From contig CBDICI010000003.1 in assembly GCA_965277345.1 (NCBI GenBank), positions 310,001 through 374,000 of the forward strand: DNA of 64,000 nt, read 5' to 3'. Below the pieces are notes generated by a model. The model saw only the letters and a list, made by a program, of their open reading frames with translations, was not told the DNA's origin and made no database searches. Of this stretch, positions 25,143 through 34,906 are shown one piece after another. Position 1 is the stretch's first letter. Each line of letters begins with the position of its first letter. The position numbers and the translations under genes were made by a program. The DNA comes from CAIOYC01 sp965277345. GTDB taxonomy: Bacteria; Pseudomonadota; Alphaproteobacteria; Caulobacterales; Caulobacteraceae.

Positions 25143-25910
25143 ATGACCAGCCCATCTCATGCGCTCGAAAACGAGGAAGGCCCGGCGCCGCGCTACAACC
25201 GCGTCCTGCTGAAGATCTCGGGCGAGGCAGCGCTGGGCGGCGAGGCCGGCCACGGCATCGACATCGCCAATGTGGACAAGGTGGCCGCCGACATCGCCGA
25301 GATCGTGCGGCTGGGTGTGCAGGTCTGCCTGGTGATCGGCGGCGGCAACATCTTCCGCGGCCTGGCGGGGGCCGCGCAGGGAATGGAGCGGGCGCAGGCC
25401 GACTATATGGGCATGTTAGCCACCGTCATCAACGCGCTGGCCATGCAGAGCGCGCTGGAGCGGGCGGGGGTGGACACCCGCGTGCAGTCCGCCATCCCCA
25501 TGCAGACCATCTCCGAGCCCTTCATCCGCCGCCGCGCCATCCGCCATCTGGAGAAGGGCAGGGTGGTGATCTTCGCCGCCGGCACCGGCAATCCCTACTT
25601 CACCACCGATACCGCAGCGGCGCTGCGCGCCGCCGAGATGGGCTGCGACGCGCTGTTGAAGGGCACCAGCGTCGACGGCATCTATACCGCCGATCCCAAG
25701 CGCAAGCCGGATGCGGAGCGGCTCGACCGGCTCACCTATCTCGAATATCTGTCCAAGGACCTGAAGGTGATGGACGCCTCCGCCATCAGCCTGATGCGCG
25801 AGAACGCCATTCCCATCGTGGTGTTCTCGATCCGGAAGCCCCACGCCCTCATGGATGTGATGACCGGGCAGGGCGCGCACTCCATCATCGCCGAATCGCC
25901 GGCGGCCTGA
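25143..25910 (+). CDS. pyrH: Uridylate (UMP) kinase
   Basis: This 255-residue amino-acid-kinase-fold protein has RVLLKISGEAALGG (about 20-33), VIGGGNIFRGLAG (about 64-76) and GTGNPYFTTDTAA (about 144-156). It phosphorylates UMP to UDP, the bacterial hexameric enzyme regulated by GTP and UTP. It is the first gene of the pyrH-frr-uppS-cdsA-dxr-rseP-bamA run. Confidence 0.97.
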   Translation: MTSPSHALENEEGPAPRYNRVLLKISGEAALGGEAGHGIDIANVDKVAADIAEIVRLGVQVCLVIGGGNIFRGLAGAAQGMERAQADYMGMLATVINALAMQSALERAGVDTRVQSAIPMQTISEPFIRRRAIRHLEKGRVVIFAAGTGNPYFTTDTAAALRAAEMGCDALLKGTSVDGIYTADPKRKPDAERLDRLTYLEYLSKDLKVMDASAISLMRENAIPIVVFSIRKPHALMDVMTGQGAHSIIAESPAA

Positions 25911-25969
25911 CCGCCGGCCCCAAGCGGCGCCCTGCGACGAGAACCACAGCCAAAAAGGACCCCTGCCTC

Positions 25970-26527
25970 ATGGCCAAGCCAGACCTCAACACCTATCGCG
26001 ACCGCATGGATAAATCGATCCAGGCGCTGAAGGACGAATACGGCGGCCTGCGCACGGGCCGCGCCTCCGCCAGCCTCCTGGAGCCGGTGATGGTGGAGGC
26101 CTATGGCGCCACCACGCCGCTGAACGCCGTCGCCGCCATCAGCGTGCCGGAGCCGCGGATGATCACCGTCAGCGTCTGGGACAAGGGGGTGGTGGTCTCG
26201 GTGGAGAAGGCCATTCGCGCCGCGGGCCTCGGCCTCAACCCCATCGTCGATGGCCAGACCTTGCGCGTGCCGATCCCGCCGCTGACCGAGGATCGCCGCA
26301 AAGACCTCGCCAAACTGGCCGGCAAATATGCCGAGCAGCAGAAGATCGCCGTGCGCAACGTGCGGCGCGAGGCCAACGAGGATTTGAAGAAGGCGGAGAA
26401 GGGCGGCGACCTTTCCCAAGACGATCTGAAGAAGCTTGAGACGGAGGTGCAAGGCTTCACCGATGGGGCGATCAAGCGCATCGACGAAGCCTTGAAAATC
26501 AAGGAACAAGAGATCATGCAGGTCTGA
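25970..26527 (+). CDS. frr: Ribosome recycling factor
   Basis: This 185-residue RRF begins MAKPDLNTYRDRMDKSIQAL, contains GGLRTGRASASLLEPVMVEA (about 25-44), and has the C-terminal long helix (RNVRREANEDLKKAEK). It splits post-termination ribosomes with EF-G. ATG 25970 has AAGGA upstream. The frame is open further 5' through pyrH, but that part is out of frame with pyrH and not RRF-like. Confidence 0.97.
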   Translation: MAKPDLNTYRDRMDKSIQALKDEYGGLRTGRASASLLEPVMVEAYGATTPLNAVAAISVPEPRMITVSVWDKGVVVSVEKAIRAAGLGLNPIVDGQTLRVPIPPLTEDRRKDLAKLAGKYAEQQKIAVRNVRREANEDLKKAEKGGDLSQDDLKKLETEVQGFTDGAIKRIDEALKIKEQEIMQV

Positions 26528-26561
26528 AGCGGGCCGATCGGGCGGGCCGCGGGAGCGTTTG

Positions 26562-27332
26562 ATGGGCGTGATGTCGCCGACATTCGGATCGGAGGGTCGC
26601 AAAGACCCTGCATCCGCGCGACACGTCGCCGTCATCATGGACGGCAACGGCCGCTGGGCGAAACAGAGGGGGATGCCCCGGGTGTTCGGCCACCGCGCCG
26701 GCGTCGCCGCGCTGAAGCGCACGGTGGAATCGGCGCCGGACTTCGGCCTCGAATGGATGACCGTGTTCGGCTTTTCCACCGAGAACTGGACGCGTCCCGC
26801 CGCCGAGGTGGCGGAGCTGATGAGCCTGCTCAAGAACTATGTGCGCTCCGACCTGACCCGCATGGAGCGCGAAGGGGTGCGGCTGCACGTGATCGGTCGC
26901 CGCCGCGACCTGGCCCCCGACGTACTGGAGATCATCGAGCACGCCGAGGCGCGCACCCGCCATAACGACCGCTTCCATCTGCAGGTGGCGTTCAATTACG
27001 GCGGGAAGGCCGATATCGCCGACGCGGCGCGGCGCTATGCCGAGGCCGTCGCCGAGGGGCGCGAGGACCTCCGCACCTTCGAGGAGGCGCATTTCGAGCG
27101 CTACCTGTCCACCGCCCACGGGCCCCCGCCGGACCTGATCGTCCGCACCTCGGGCGAGCGGCGGCTGTCCAACTTCCTGCTGTGGGAAGCCGCCTATGCC
27201 GAACTGGTGTTCCAGGATGTGCTCTGGCCAGATTATGGCCGCGAGCACCTGGGCGCCGCGCTGGAGGAATTCAGACGCCGGGAGCGCCGTTACGGCGGAG
27301 CGGAGGCCGATGGCGTCCTCGCAACCGGCTAA
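26562..27332 (+). CDS. uppS: Isoprenyl transferase (undecaprenyl diphosphate synthase)
   Basis: This 256-residue cis-prenyltransferase has the signature HVAVIMDGNGRWAKQRGMPR (about 24-43), VFGFSTENWTRP (about 67-78) and the C-terminal PPDLIVRTSGERRLSNFLLW. It makes the undecaprenyl lipid carrier used for peptidoglycan and O-antigen. ATG 26562 follows GGGAG. The 3' end overlaps cdsA by 23 bases. Confidence 0.97.
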   Translation: MGVMSPTFGSEGRKDPASARHVAVIMDGNGRWAKQRGMPRVFGHRAGVAALKRTVESAPDFGLEWMTVFGFSTENWTRPAAEVAELMSLLKNYVRSDLTRMEREGVRLHVIGRRRDLAPDVLEIIEHAEARTRHNDRFHLQVAFNYGGKADIADAARRYAEAVAEGREDLRTFEEAHFERYLSTAHGPPPDLIVRTSGERRLSNFLLWEAAYAELVFQDVLWPDYGREHLGAALEEFRRRERRYGGAEADGVLATG

Positions 27333-28149
27333 GCGTTTCGACTGGAACAATCTGCGCGTCCGCGTGCTGTCGGCGGCCATCCTGGCCCCTGCGGCGCTCG
27401 GGGCCCTGTGGTTCGGCGGCCTGTTCTTCCTGGTGATGATGGCGGTGGGCGTCTCGCTCCTCACCATCGAATGGGGCGGCATGGCCGATCGGGAGACGCC
27501 GGTACGCGCCGCCGCGGTGATGACGCTGGCGGTGCTGGTGGCGATCTTCGCCTCCTATCTCGGCCACCCCTGGATCGGCTGGCTGCTGGTGGCGCTGGGC
27601 GCGCTGGTGGGCGCGATCTTCACCCTGCTGCGCGGCCGGATCGACCGGCCGGCCGATATCGCCTTCGGCATCCTCTATATCGGTGCGCCGGCCGTGGCGC
27701 TGGTCTGGCTGCGCGGCGCCCCCGGCGGGCGGGAGTGGACCATCCTGCTGGTCGCCGTGGTCTGGGCGGCGGACATCGCCGCGTTTCTGGTGGGCAACGC
27801 GCTGAAGGGGCCCAAGCTCTGGCCACGCTTCTCGCCCAACAAGACCTGGTCGGGCTTTGTCGGCGGCCTGATCGGCGGCGCGCTGGCGGCGCTGGGCGTG
27901 GCGGCGGCGCCGTTTGGCGCGGGCGGGCCGAGCCTCGGGTCCGCTCTGTGGATCGGCCTTCTGGCGGCGCTGGCGGCCATGGGCGGCGACCTGTGGGAAT
28001 CCATGCTCAAGCGCCGGTTTGGGGTGAAGGATTCCGGCGACCTGATTCCGGGCCACGGCGGCCTGCTCGACCGGGTGGACGGACTGATGTTCGCCGCCGT
28101 GCTGGTCGCCTTTGTGCGGCTGCTGATTTTCCAGGGGGTGGTGTCTTGA
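27310..28149 (+). CDS. cdsA: Phosphatidate cytidylyltransferase
   Basis: This 279-residue integral membrane protein has about seven helices. Its C-terminal signature runs from LKRRFGVKDSGDLIPGHGG through LLDRVDGLMFAA (about 231-262), the CdsA motif. It makes CDP-diacylglycerol for phospholipid synthesis. ATG 27310 is preceded by GGAGG inside the end of uppS. Its stop overlaps the dxr TTG start. Confidence 0.95.
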   Translation: MASSQPAKRFDWNNLRVRVLSAAILAPAALGALWFGGLFFLVMMAVGVSLLTIEWGGMADRETPVRAAAVMTLAVLVAIFASYLGHPWIGWLLVALGALVGAIFTLLRGRIDRPADIAFGILYIGAPAVALVWLRGAPGGREWTILLVAVVWAADIAAFLVGNALKGPKLWPRFSPNKTWSGFVGGLIGGALAALGVAAAPFGAGGPSLGSALWIGLLAALAAMGGDLWESMLKRRFGVKDSGDLIPGHGGLLDRVDGLMFAAVLVAFVRLLIFQGVVS

Positions 28150-29327
28150 CCGCGCGTCGTATCACCGTTCTCGGCTCCACCGGTTCGGTGGGCGCCTCCA
28201 CCCTCGACCTGATCGAACGCAGCGGGGTGAAGGTGGAGATCGTCGCCCTGGTGGCGGGCAAGAATACCGGGGTCCTGATCGAGCAGGCCCGGCGCTGGCG
28301 GCCACGGATCGCGGTGATCGCCGATGAGGCCTGCCTGGCCGATCTTCGCGTCGGACTCGCCGGAACGAATATCGAGGCGGCGGCCGGGGCGGAGGCGGTG
28401 GTGGAGGCGGCGGGCCGGCCGGCCGACTGGATCATGGGCGCCATCGTCGGCATCGCCGGGCTGCGCCCCACCCTGGCGGCGGCCAAGACCGGCGCGGTGC
28501 TGGGCCTCGCCAACAAGGAGAGCATCGTCTGCACCGGCGATCTGATGCTGCGCACGGTGGCGCAGGCCCGCGGCAGCCTGGTGCCGGTGGACTCCGAACA
28601 CTCCGCCGTGTTCCAGGCGCTCAGCGGCCTCGACGCCTCCCTGGCGACCAAGATCGTCCTCACTTCTTCCGGCGGGCCGTTCCGCGGCTGGACCCGCCAG
28701 CAGATGTCGGCGGTGACGCTGGAGCAGGCCACCAGCCACCCCAATTTCGCCATGGGCCCCAAGATCACCGTCGACAGCGCGCAGATGATGAACAAGGGCC
28801 TGGAGATCATTGAGGCCGCCTACTTGTTCGACACGCCCGCCGAGCGGATCGAGGTGCTGGTGCATCCCCAGCAGATCATCCACTCCATGGTAGAGTTCCG
28901 CGACGGCTCGACCATGGCCCAACTGTCGCCGCCGGACATGCGCGGGCCGATCGCCTGCGCCTATGCCTGGCCGGACCGGCTGCCCTGGCCGGCTCCGCCG
29001 CTGGACCTCGCCAAGCTGGGCTCGCTGAGCTTCGAGGCGCCGGACGAGTCGAAATTCCCGGCGCTCGGGCTGGCGCGCGAGGCGCTGCGCATGGGCGGCG
29101 CCGCCCCCGCGGCGCTGAATGCGGCAAATGAGTGCGCCGTCGCCGCCTTCCTTGACCGGCGGCTGGGCTTTCTGGATATTGCCGCCACGGTCGCGCAAAC
29201 GCTGGAAAAGATGAGCACGGCCGGGGAATTAGGGGGCCAGGGGGGGCTCGACGGCGCGCTTGAGACGGATCGCCGCGCCCGTCAGGTCGCGGAGGCCATC
29301 ATCTTGCCATCGGCGCATCGGAACTGA
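28146..29327 (+). CDS. dxr: 1-deoxy-D-xylulose 5-phosphate reductoisomerase
   Basis: This 393-residue enzyme starts at a TTG overlapping the cdsA stop (TTGA). It has the NADPH loop ITVLGSTGSVGASTLDLIER (about 6-25), GLANKESIV (about 120-128), SGGPFRGW (about 177-184) and DSAQMMNKGLEIIEA (about 209-223). It performs the second step of the MEP isoprenoid pathway, supplying UppS encoded upstream. A non-ATG start with overlap suggests tight translational coupling to cdsA. Confidence 0.96.
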   Translation: MTARRITVLGSTGSVGASTLDLIERSGVKVEIVALVAGKNTGVLIEQARRWRPRIAVIADEACLADLRVGLAGTNIEAAAGAEAVVEAAGRPADWIMGAIVGIAGLRPTLAAAKTGAVLGLANKESIVCTGDLMLRTVAQARGSLVPVDSEHSAVFQALSGLDASLATKIVLTSSGGPFRGWTRQQMSAVTLEQATSHPNFAMGPKITVDSAQMMNKGLEIIEAAYLFDTPAERIEVLVHPQQIIHSMVEFRDGSTMAQLSPPDMRGPIACAYAWPDRLPWPAPPLDLAKLGSLSFEAPDESKFPALGLAREALRMGGAAPAALNAANECAVAAFLDRRLGFLDIAATVAQTLEKMSTAGELGGQGGLDGALETDRRARQVAEAIILPSAHRN

Positions 29328-29348
29328 GCAGGGAACCTGGGGCGCCGG

Positions 29349-30569
29349 ATGCTCGCACTACTGCAGAATATCCTTTTCACCGTGCTGCCGTGGCTGTTCG
29401 TGCTGACGGTGGTGGTGGTGGTGCACGAGCTTGGCCACTTCCTGATGGCCAAGGCCTTCGGCGTCGCCATCGACCGGTTCTCCATCGGTTTCGGCAAGAC
29501 CCTGTTCGCCTTCCGCGACCGGAGCGGGGTGGAGTGGCGCCTGGCGGCCCTGCCGCTCGGCGGCTATGTACGCTTCGCCGGCGACGCCGAGGCCTCGTCC
29601 TCCGTGCCCGATGCGGATGACCTCGACGACCTGAAGCGGCGGATCGTCGCCAAGCTCGGTCCGTCGGCGGTGAAATCGTTCTTTCACTTCAAGCCTCTCT
29701 GGCAACGCGCTCTCGTGGTGGCGGCCGGTCCGGTGGCCAACTTCATCCTGGCCGTCGTCATCTTCGCCGGCTTCTTCATGACGCTGGGCGAGCCGACCAT
29801 CCGGCCGCGCGTGGGCGCTGTCGTGGCCGGGAGTTCGGCGGAGGCGGCGGGCTTCAAAGTCGGCGATCTAATCACCAAGTTGAATGGTGCGCCGCTGCGC
29901 AGCTTCCTCGATCTCAGCCAGTACGCCGCCTACAATGTGGATCGCCGCACGACCTTCGAGGTGCGTCGGGGCGATCAGACCTTGGATCTGGTGGCCGCGG
30001 CTCGCGCCACGGTCCGACCCGATCCGCTCTTCCATCGGCCGATGAAGACCGGCCTGTTCGGCCTCAGCCCCACCCATGACCCGGCCGACTACAGCCAGCC
30101 CAGGCTCGGTCCGTTCGACGCGGTCATGGAAGGCGCGCGCAAGACGGGCGACGTGCTGGGCACGACCGTCCACTATTTCGGCCGGATGGCGACGGGCCGC
30201 GAGTCCGGCGACCAGCTCGGCGGGCCGATCCGCACGGCGCTGATGTCCAAGGCGGTGGCCGAATCGGGCGCGGCCTCAGGCGCGACCCTCGCCGAGAAGA
30301 GCCGGGGCACGCTGCTCAACCTGATCAGCTTCTCCGCCCTCATCTCCATCGGCATCGGATTCATGAATCTGCTGCCGATTCCCATGCTCGATGGCGGACA
30401 CCTGTTGTTTTATGGATACGAAGCTATTGCGCGGCGCCCGGTGGCGGCCAGGGTACAGGTGGCCAGCTATCGGGTCGGTCTTGCTTTGGTGGTGGGATTG
30501 TTGTTGTTCGCCACCTGGAACGATCTCCAGCTTCCAGTTCTGAAAATCCTCGGAGGGCACGCCTCTTGA
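29349..30569 (+). CDS. rseP: RIP metalloprotease RseP (site-2 protease, M50)
   Basis: This 406-residue membrane protease has the zinc motif HELGH at residues 26-30 in the first helix. A periplasmic PDZ domain follows (GAVVAGSSAEAAGFKVGDLI, about 157-176), and the third ligand motif LLPIPMLDGGHLLFYGYE lies near the C-terminus. It cleaves anti-sigma factors and signal peptide remnants within the membrane. Placement between dxr and bamA is conserved. The stop overlaps the start of bamA. Confidence 0.96.
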   Translation: MLALLQNILFTVLPWLFVLTVVVVVHELGHFLMAKAFGVAIDRFSIGFGKTLFAFRDRSGVEWRLAALPLGGYVRFAGDAEASSSVPDADDLDDLKRRIVAKLGPSAVKSFFHFKPLWQRALVVAAGPVANFILAVVIFAGFFMTLGEPTIRPRVGAVVAGSSAEAAGFKVGDLITKLNGAPLRSFLDLSQYAAYNVDRRTTFEVRRGDQTLDLVAAARATVRPDPLFHRPMKTGLFGLSPTHDPADYSQPRLGPFDAVMEGARKTGDVLGTTVHYFGRMATGRESGDQLGGPIRTALMSKAVAESGAASGATLAEKSRGTLLNLISFSALISIGIGFMNLLPIPMLDGGHLLFYGYEAIARRPVAARVQVASYRVGLALVVGLLLFATWNDLQLPVLKILGGHAS

Positions 30570-33067
30570 GCCCGCCCCCCGCAGACGGTCCTTTGATGTC
30601 TATAGCCCGCGCCCGCCGCCTTGCCCTATTCGCTACGGCGACCGCGCTGATCGGCCTGACCGCCACCGCGGCCCTGGCCCAGCCCACCGGCCCCGCCGTC
30701 TCCACCCAGACCGACGCCGCGCGCGCCCCGGCCGGCCGGCCGTCCCCCCCCGCGCCGGTCAATCCGCCCACGGGGGGCCAGCCCCCGGCGGCCGCCGTTC
30801 CCGCCGCCGATGCGCCCATCGCCACACGCGCCCAGCCCACCGTCACCATCCGCCGCATCCTGGTCACCGGCAACGAGCGGATCGAGAGCGGCACGGTGAT
30901 GTCCTACCTGCCCATCGCGCCCGGCGACACGGTGGACTCCGCCAAGCTCGACCTCGGCGTCAAGACGCTGAACCGCACCGGCCTGTTCCAGGACGTGCGC
31001 CTGGACGTGGACGGGCAGGACCTGATCGTGAAGGTGATCGAGAACCCGATCATCAACCAGGTGATCTTCGAGGGGAACTCCTCGCTCACCAACGACAAGC
31101 TGCGCGACGAGATCAACCTGCACCCGCGCTCCATCTTCACCCGCGCCGCGGTGCAGGCCGACGTGCAGAAGATGGTGGAGCTCTACCGCCGCTCGGGCCG
31201 CATCTCCGCCAACATCACCCCCAAGGTGGTCGAACTGCCGCAGAAGCGGGTGGATCTGGTGTTCGAGATCGCCGAGGGACAGAAGACCGGCATCCTGCGC
31301 GTCAACTTCCTCGGCAACAAGGCGTTCAACGACAACGCCCTGCGAGACGTGGTGGTGACCAAGGAATCGTCCTGGTACAAGTTCTTCGCATCCAACGACA
31401 ACTACGATCCCGACCGGATCGAGTACGACCGCGAGCAATTGCGTAAGTATTACACCAACCGGGGCTATTACGACTTCCACGTCGTATCCTCGATCGCCGA
31501 GCTGGAAGCCAATCAACGCAACTTCGTGGTGACCTACACCATAGACGAAGGCCAGAAGTACAAGTTCGGCAAGCTGACGGTGAAGACCGACCTGAAGAAG
31601 CTGAACGGCGACGTGCTGCGCGTGCTGCTGCCGATCCGGGAAGGCCAGACCTACCAGTCGGACAAGATCGAGAACGCGGTCGACTCGCTCACCTTCGCCG
31701 CCGGCGCCGCGGGCTTCGCCTTCGTCGATATCCGCCCGCGCTACACGGCCAACAAGCAGACCCACACCGTCGATGTGGTGTTCGAGGTGAAGGAGGGTCC
31801 GCGCGTCTACGTGGAGCGGATCGACATCATCGGCAATACGGTGACGCTGGACCCCGTGATCCGGCGCGAGATGCGCCTGGCCGAGGGCGACGCCTATAAC
31901 CGCGTGCTGGTCGATCGGTCCAAGACCGAGATCAAGCGGCTGGACTTCTTCAAGACCGTCGATATCGAGCAGCTGCCCGGCACCGCCGCCGACAAGACGG
32001 TGCTGCGGGTCAAGGTGCAGGAGCAGCCGACGGGCGAACTGTCGTTCGGCGCGGGCTATTCCTCCGTGGACCGCCTGTTGCTCGACGCCGGCATCACCCA
32101 GCGCAACTTCCGTGGCCGGGGCGAGGACATCCGCCTGCGCGCCTCGGTGGGCTCGCTGCGCCAGCAGCTCGACCTGTCGTTCACCGAGCCGCGCTTCCAG
32201 GGCCGCGACCTGCGCGCCGGGGTCGATCTGTTCTACAACCGCTTCGACTTTACCAGCCAGGCCGGGTTCAACTCGCAGTCGGTGGGCGGCACGCTGCGCC
32301 TCGGCTTCCCGCTCAGCGTCAACGCCTTCCTGCAGCCGCGCTATTCGATCCACGCCGACGACGTGCTGGTGGACAACACGCTCTGCACCGAGGGCGCGAT
32401 CTCGATCACCATCTGCCAGCAACGCGGTTCGACCTTCACCTCCCAGGTCGGTTACACCCTGTTCCTCGATTTCCGCAACGACCCGATCCATCCGACCCGC
32501 GGCTTCTACAGCAAGCTGAACCAGGACTTCGCCGGGGTGGGCGGCAATGTGCGCTACCTCAAGACGGAGTTGGAGGGCGGACTGTTCTACGGCTTCGCGC
32601 CGGGCTGGACCGCGTCCTTCATCGGGTCGGGCGGCTATGTGGGCGGCTGGGGCAATACCGACATCCGCATCAACGACCGCTTCTTCAAGGGGGGCAACAC
32701 CTTCCCGGGCTTCCAGGTGGCCGGTATCGGACCGCGCGACACCAATCCCAATCTGCAGGAAGCGCTCGGCGGCAAGCTCTATGCCATCGGCGATGCGGAG
32801 CTGACCGTGCCCAACCATCTGCCCGAGCAGTATGGGATCAAGACCTCGCTGTTCACCTATGTCGGCACGCTTGGCCTCGTCGACAAGGACGTGAAGCAGA
32901 GCAACACCACGGTGAAGGACGATCTGGCCGTGCGCGCCTCCGCCGGCCTCAGCGTGTTCTGGACCTCGCCGCTCGGGCCGATCCGCCTCGATTTCAGCCA
33001 AGTTTTGGCCAAAGAAACCTACGACAAGACCGAAGCCTTCCGTTTCTCAACTTCCACTCAATTCTGA
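30566..33067 (+). CDS. bamA: Outer membrane protein assembly factor BamA
   Basis: This 833-residue Omp85 protein has a signal peptide, a Pro/Ala-rich linker, and five POTRA domains (about residues 90-430; the first begins TVTIRRILVTGNERIESGTV). A C-terminal 16-strand barrel ends in a terminal Phe (FRFSTSTQF). Loop 6 signature residues appear in FFKGGNTFPGF. It inserts beta-barrel proteins into the outer membrane. TTG 30566 overlaps the rseP stop and has GGAGG at good spacing. ATG 30596 gives a tidier signal peptide but a weaker ribosome site. Confidence 0.95.
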   Translation: MSPPPADGPLMSIARARRLALFATATALIGLTATAALAQPTGPAVSTQTDAARAPAGRPSPPAPVNPPTGGQPPAAAVPAADAPIATRAQPTVTIRRILVTGNERIESGTVMSYLPIAPGDTVDSAKLDLGVKTLNRTGLFQDVRLDVDGQDLIVKVIENPIINQVIFEGNSSLTNDKLRDEINLHPRSIFTRAAVQADVQKMVELYRRSGRISANITPKVVELPQKRVDLVFEIAEGQKTGILRVNFLGNKAFNDNALRDVVVTKESSWYKFFASNDNYDPDRIEYDREQLRKYYTNRGYYDFHVVSSIAELEANQRNFVVTYTIDEGQKYKFGKLTVKTDLKKLNGDVLRVLLPIREGQTYQSDKIENAVDSLTFAAGAAGFAFVDIRPRYTANKQTHTVDVVFEVKEGPRVYVERIDIIGNTVTLDPVIRREMRLAEGDAYNRVLVDRSKTEIKRLDFFKTVDIEQLPGTAADKTVLRVKVQEQPTGELSFGAGYSSVDRLLLDAGITQRNFRGRGEDIRLRASVGSLRQQLDLSFTEPRFQGRDLRAGVDLFYNRFDFTSQAGFNSQSVGGTLRLGFPLSVNAFLQPRYSIHADDVLVDNTLCTEGAISITICQQRGSTFTSQVGYTLFLDFRNDPIHPTRGFYSKLNQDFAGVGGNVRYLKTELEGGLFYGFAPGWTASFIGSGGYVGGWGNTDIRINDRFFKGGNTFPGFQVAGIGPRDTNPNLQEALGGKLYAIGDAELTVPNHLPEQYGIKTSLFTYVGTLGLVDKDVKQSNTTVKDDLAVRASAGLSVFWTSPLGPIRLDFSQVLAKETYDKTEAFRFSTSTQF

Positions 33068-33073
33068 GACATC

Positions 33074-33739
33074 ATGCAACGTCTGACGACCTGCGCCGCC
33101 ACGGCCGCGCTTATCTTCGCTGTCGCCGGTAGCGCCGTCGCCGCCCCCGCCAAGCGCACCGCCGCCGCTCCATCGGGTCCCGTGGCCACCCAGGCGACCA
33201 CGCCCCGGGCCGCCGGTCCGACCCTGCCGCCGCTGAATCACGGCCCGCCCATCGCCGGCATGTGCATCTATGCGGATGATCGCGCCATCGGCACCTCCAG
33301 CGTCGGCAAGGCCGCCGCCGCGCGGATGCAGCAACTGCGCGCCCAGGTGGCCGCCGAGCTGCAGGCCGAACAGACCAGCCTGCAGACGGACGCTTCGGCG
33401 CTGCAGGCCAAGCGCTCGACCCTGTCCGCCGACCAGTTCGCCCAGCAGGCGGCGCCGATCCAGCAGCGCGAACAGGCCTTCGAGCAGAAGGCGCAGCTGC
33501 GGCAGCGCGAACTGGAAGCCACCGGCGCCGAGGCGGTGCAGCAGATCCACGTGCGCATCAACGACATCCTGCGCACCGTCTATCAGTCGCGCAACTGCTC
33601 GGTGCTGCTCAACGGCGAGGCGGTGGTCACCGGCAACCCGGCCATGGACGTGACCGAGACGGTGGTGACCCAGCTTAACGGGGTGATGCCCACCATCACC
33701 TTCGACCGCAAGACGCTGCCGGTCCAGGCGCAGCAGTAA
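33074..33739 (+). CDS. OmpH/Skp-family periplasmic chaperone
   Basis: This 221-residue protein has a signal peptide (LTTCAATAALIFAVAGSAVA), a short Pro/Ala-rich segment, and a long coiled coil (about 80-160, Gln/Ala/Glu-rich: RMQQLRAQVAAELQAEQTSL). It is the tentacle type of chaperone that holds unfolded outer membrane proteins for BamA. It starts six bases after bamA. The N-terminal extension is longer than in E. coli Skp. Confidence 0.88.
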   Translation: MQRLTTCAATAALIFAVAGSAVAAPAKRTAAAPSGPVATQATTPRAAGPTLPPLNHGPPIAGMCIYADDRAIGTSSVGKAAAARMQQLRAQVAAELQAEQTSLQTDASALQAKRSTLSADQFAQQAAPIQQREQAFEQKAQLRQRELEATGAEAVQQIHVRINDILRTVYQSRNCSVLLNGEAVVTGNPAMDVTETVVTQLNGVMPTITFDRKTLPVQAQQ

Positions 33740-33865
33740 CCGCCATCCGCCCCTGCGGCGCCGGCGGCTCTTCACCGAGCCGCTGGAACGGCCGGGGAGG
33801 CGAGGTCTAGAGTGCTGCCGGGCCACGCCCGCGCCGCACGTTTATGTCCTGCCAGGGGCCCACCC

Positions 33866-34906
33866 ATGCCCGATACACGGTTTTTCGACGTCCTCGGGCC
33901 CATCGCCCTTGGCGACCTCGCCATGATCGCGTCGGCGCGGCCGGACGATGCGGCGCCGACCGACCGCTCGATCGCCCTGGCCGCGCCGCTGCACTTGGCG
34001 GGCGCCGACGCGGTCACCTTCTTCAGCGATCGGCGCTATCTGGCCGACCTGAAGGCGACGCGCGCCGGCGCCTGCTTCGTCCGGCCGGAGATGGCGGAAC
34101 ACGTGCCGGAGGGGTGCGGGCGGCTGCTCAGCCCCGAGCCGCAGGCGGCCTATGCGCGCGCCGCCAATCGGTTGCACCAGCCCATCCTTCACCCGGCGGA
34201 GGCGCCGCAGATCCATCCGCTGGCCGAGATCGAGGAGGGCGTGCGGCTGTCTCCCGGCGTGGTAATCGGACAGGGCGCCCGGATCGGCGCGGGGACGGTG
34301 ATCGGCGCCAATGCCGTCATCGGCCCCGGCGTCATGCTCGGACGGGGTTGCCGTGTCGGCGCCAACACCACCATCGGCTTTTCGCTGATCGGCGACCGGG
34401 TATGGATTTTGCCGGGCGCGGCCATCGGCCAGGCCGGGTTCGGGGTCGCGGCCTCCAGCGCCGGCGCCATCGACTTTCCCCAGCTCGGCCGGGTCATCCT
34501 GCAGGACGAGGTGACGGTGGGCGCCTGCACCTGCATTGATCGGGGGGCCTATGCCGATACGGTGGTGGGCCAGTTCACCAAGATCGACAACTTGGTGCAG
34601 ATTGCCCATAACGTGGTGATCGGGCGCAATTGTGCGTTGGCCGCGCAGACCGGCCTGTCAGGCAGCGTGACGGTAGGGGACGGCGTGCAATTCGGCGGCA
34701 AGGCGGGCGTGGGCGACCACCTCACCCTCCACGACGGAGCCAAGATGGCGGCCGGCGCGCTGGCTATGCGGGACGTCCCGGCGGGCGAGACCGTTTGCGG
34801 CGTTCCCGCCCGGCCGATCCGCCAGTTCATGCGCGAACTGGCCTGGGTCGCCCACGCCATCGACCGGCAGAAGAAGAACAAGGGGAGGGCGGATGGAGCC
34901 GGTTGA
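33866..34906 (+). CDS. lpxD: UDP-3-O-acyl-glucosamine N-acyltransferase
   Basis: This 346-residue LpxD has an N-terminal uridine-binding domain and a left-handed beta-helix with repeated hexapeptides from about residue 115. The catalytic His lies in KIDNLVQIAHNVVIGRNC (about 240-257). It adds the N-linked acyl chain in lipid A synthesis. ATG 33866 fits the family N-terminus MPDTRFFDVLGPIALGDLA. The 3' end overlaps fabZ by 14 bases. Confidence 0.96.
   Translation: MPDTRFFDVLGPIALGDLAMIASARPDDAAPTDRSIALAAPLHLAGADAVTFFSDRRYLADLKATRAGACFVRPEMAEHVPEGCGRLLSPEPQAAYARAANRLHQPILHPAEAPQIHPLAEIEEGVRLSPGVVIGQGARIGAGTVIGANAVIGPGVMLGRGCRVGANTTIGFSLIGDRVWILPGAAIGQAGFGVAASSAGAIDFPQLGRVILQDEVTVGACTCIDRGAYADTVVGQFTKIDNLVQIAHNVVIGRNCALAAQTGLSGSVTVGDGVQFGGKAGVGDHLTLHDGAKMAAGALAMRDVPAGETVCGVPARPIRQFMRELAWVAHAIDRQKKNKGRADGAG

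Noticed and set aside
27408..28145. Long in-frame extension of dxr through cdsA
   Set aside because: It is an out-of-frame reading of cdsA. The Dxr NADPH loop begins six codons after TTG 28146.
30626..33001. A 791-codon open frame antisense to bamA
   Set aside because: GC-rich coding DNA with third-position G/C leaves the opposite strand open. The translation is low-complexity (His/Leu/Gly/Val repeats) and bamA is unambiguous on the other strand.
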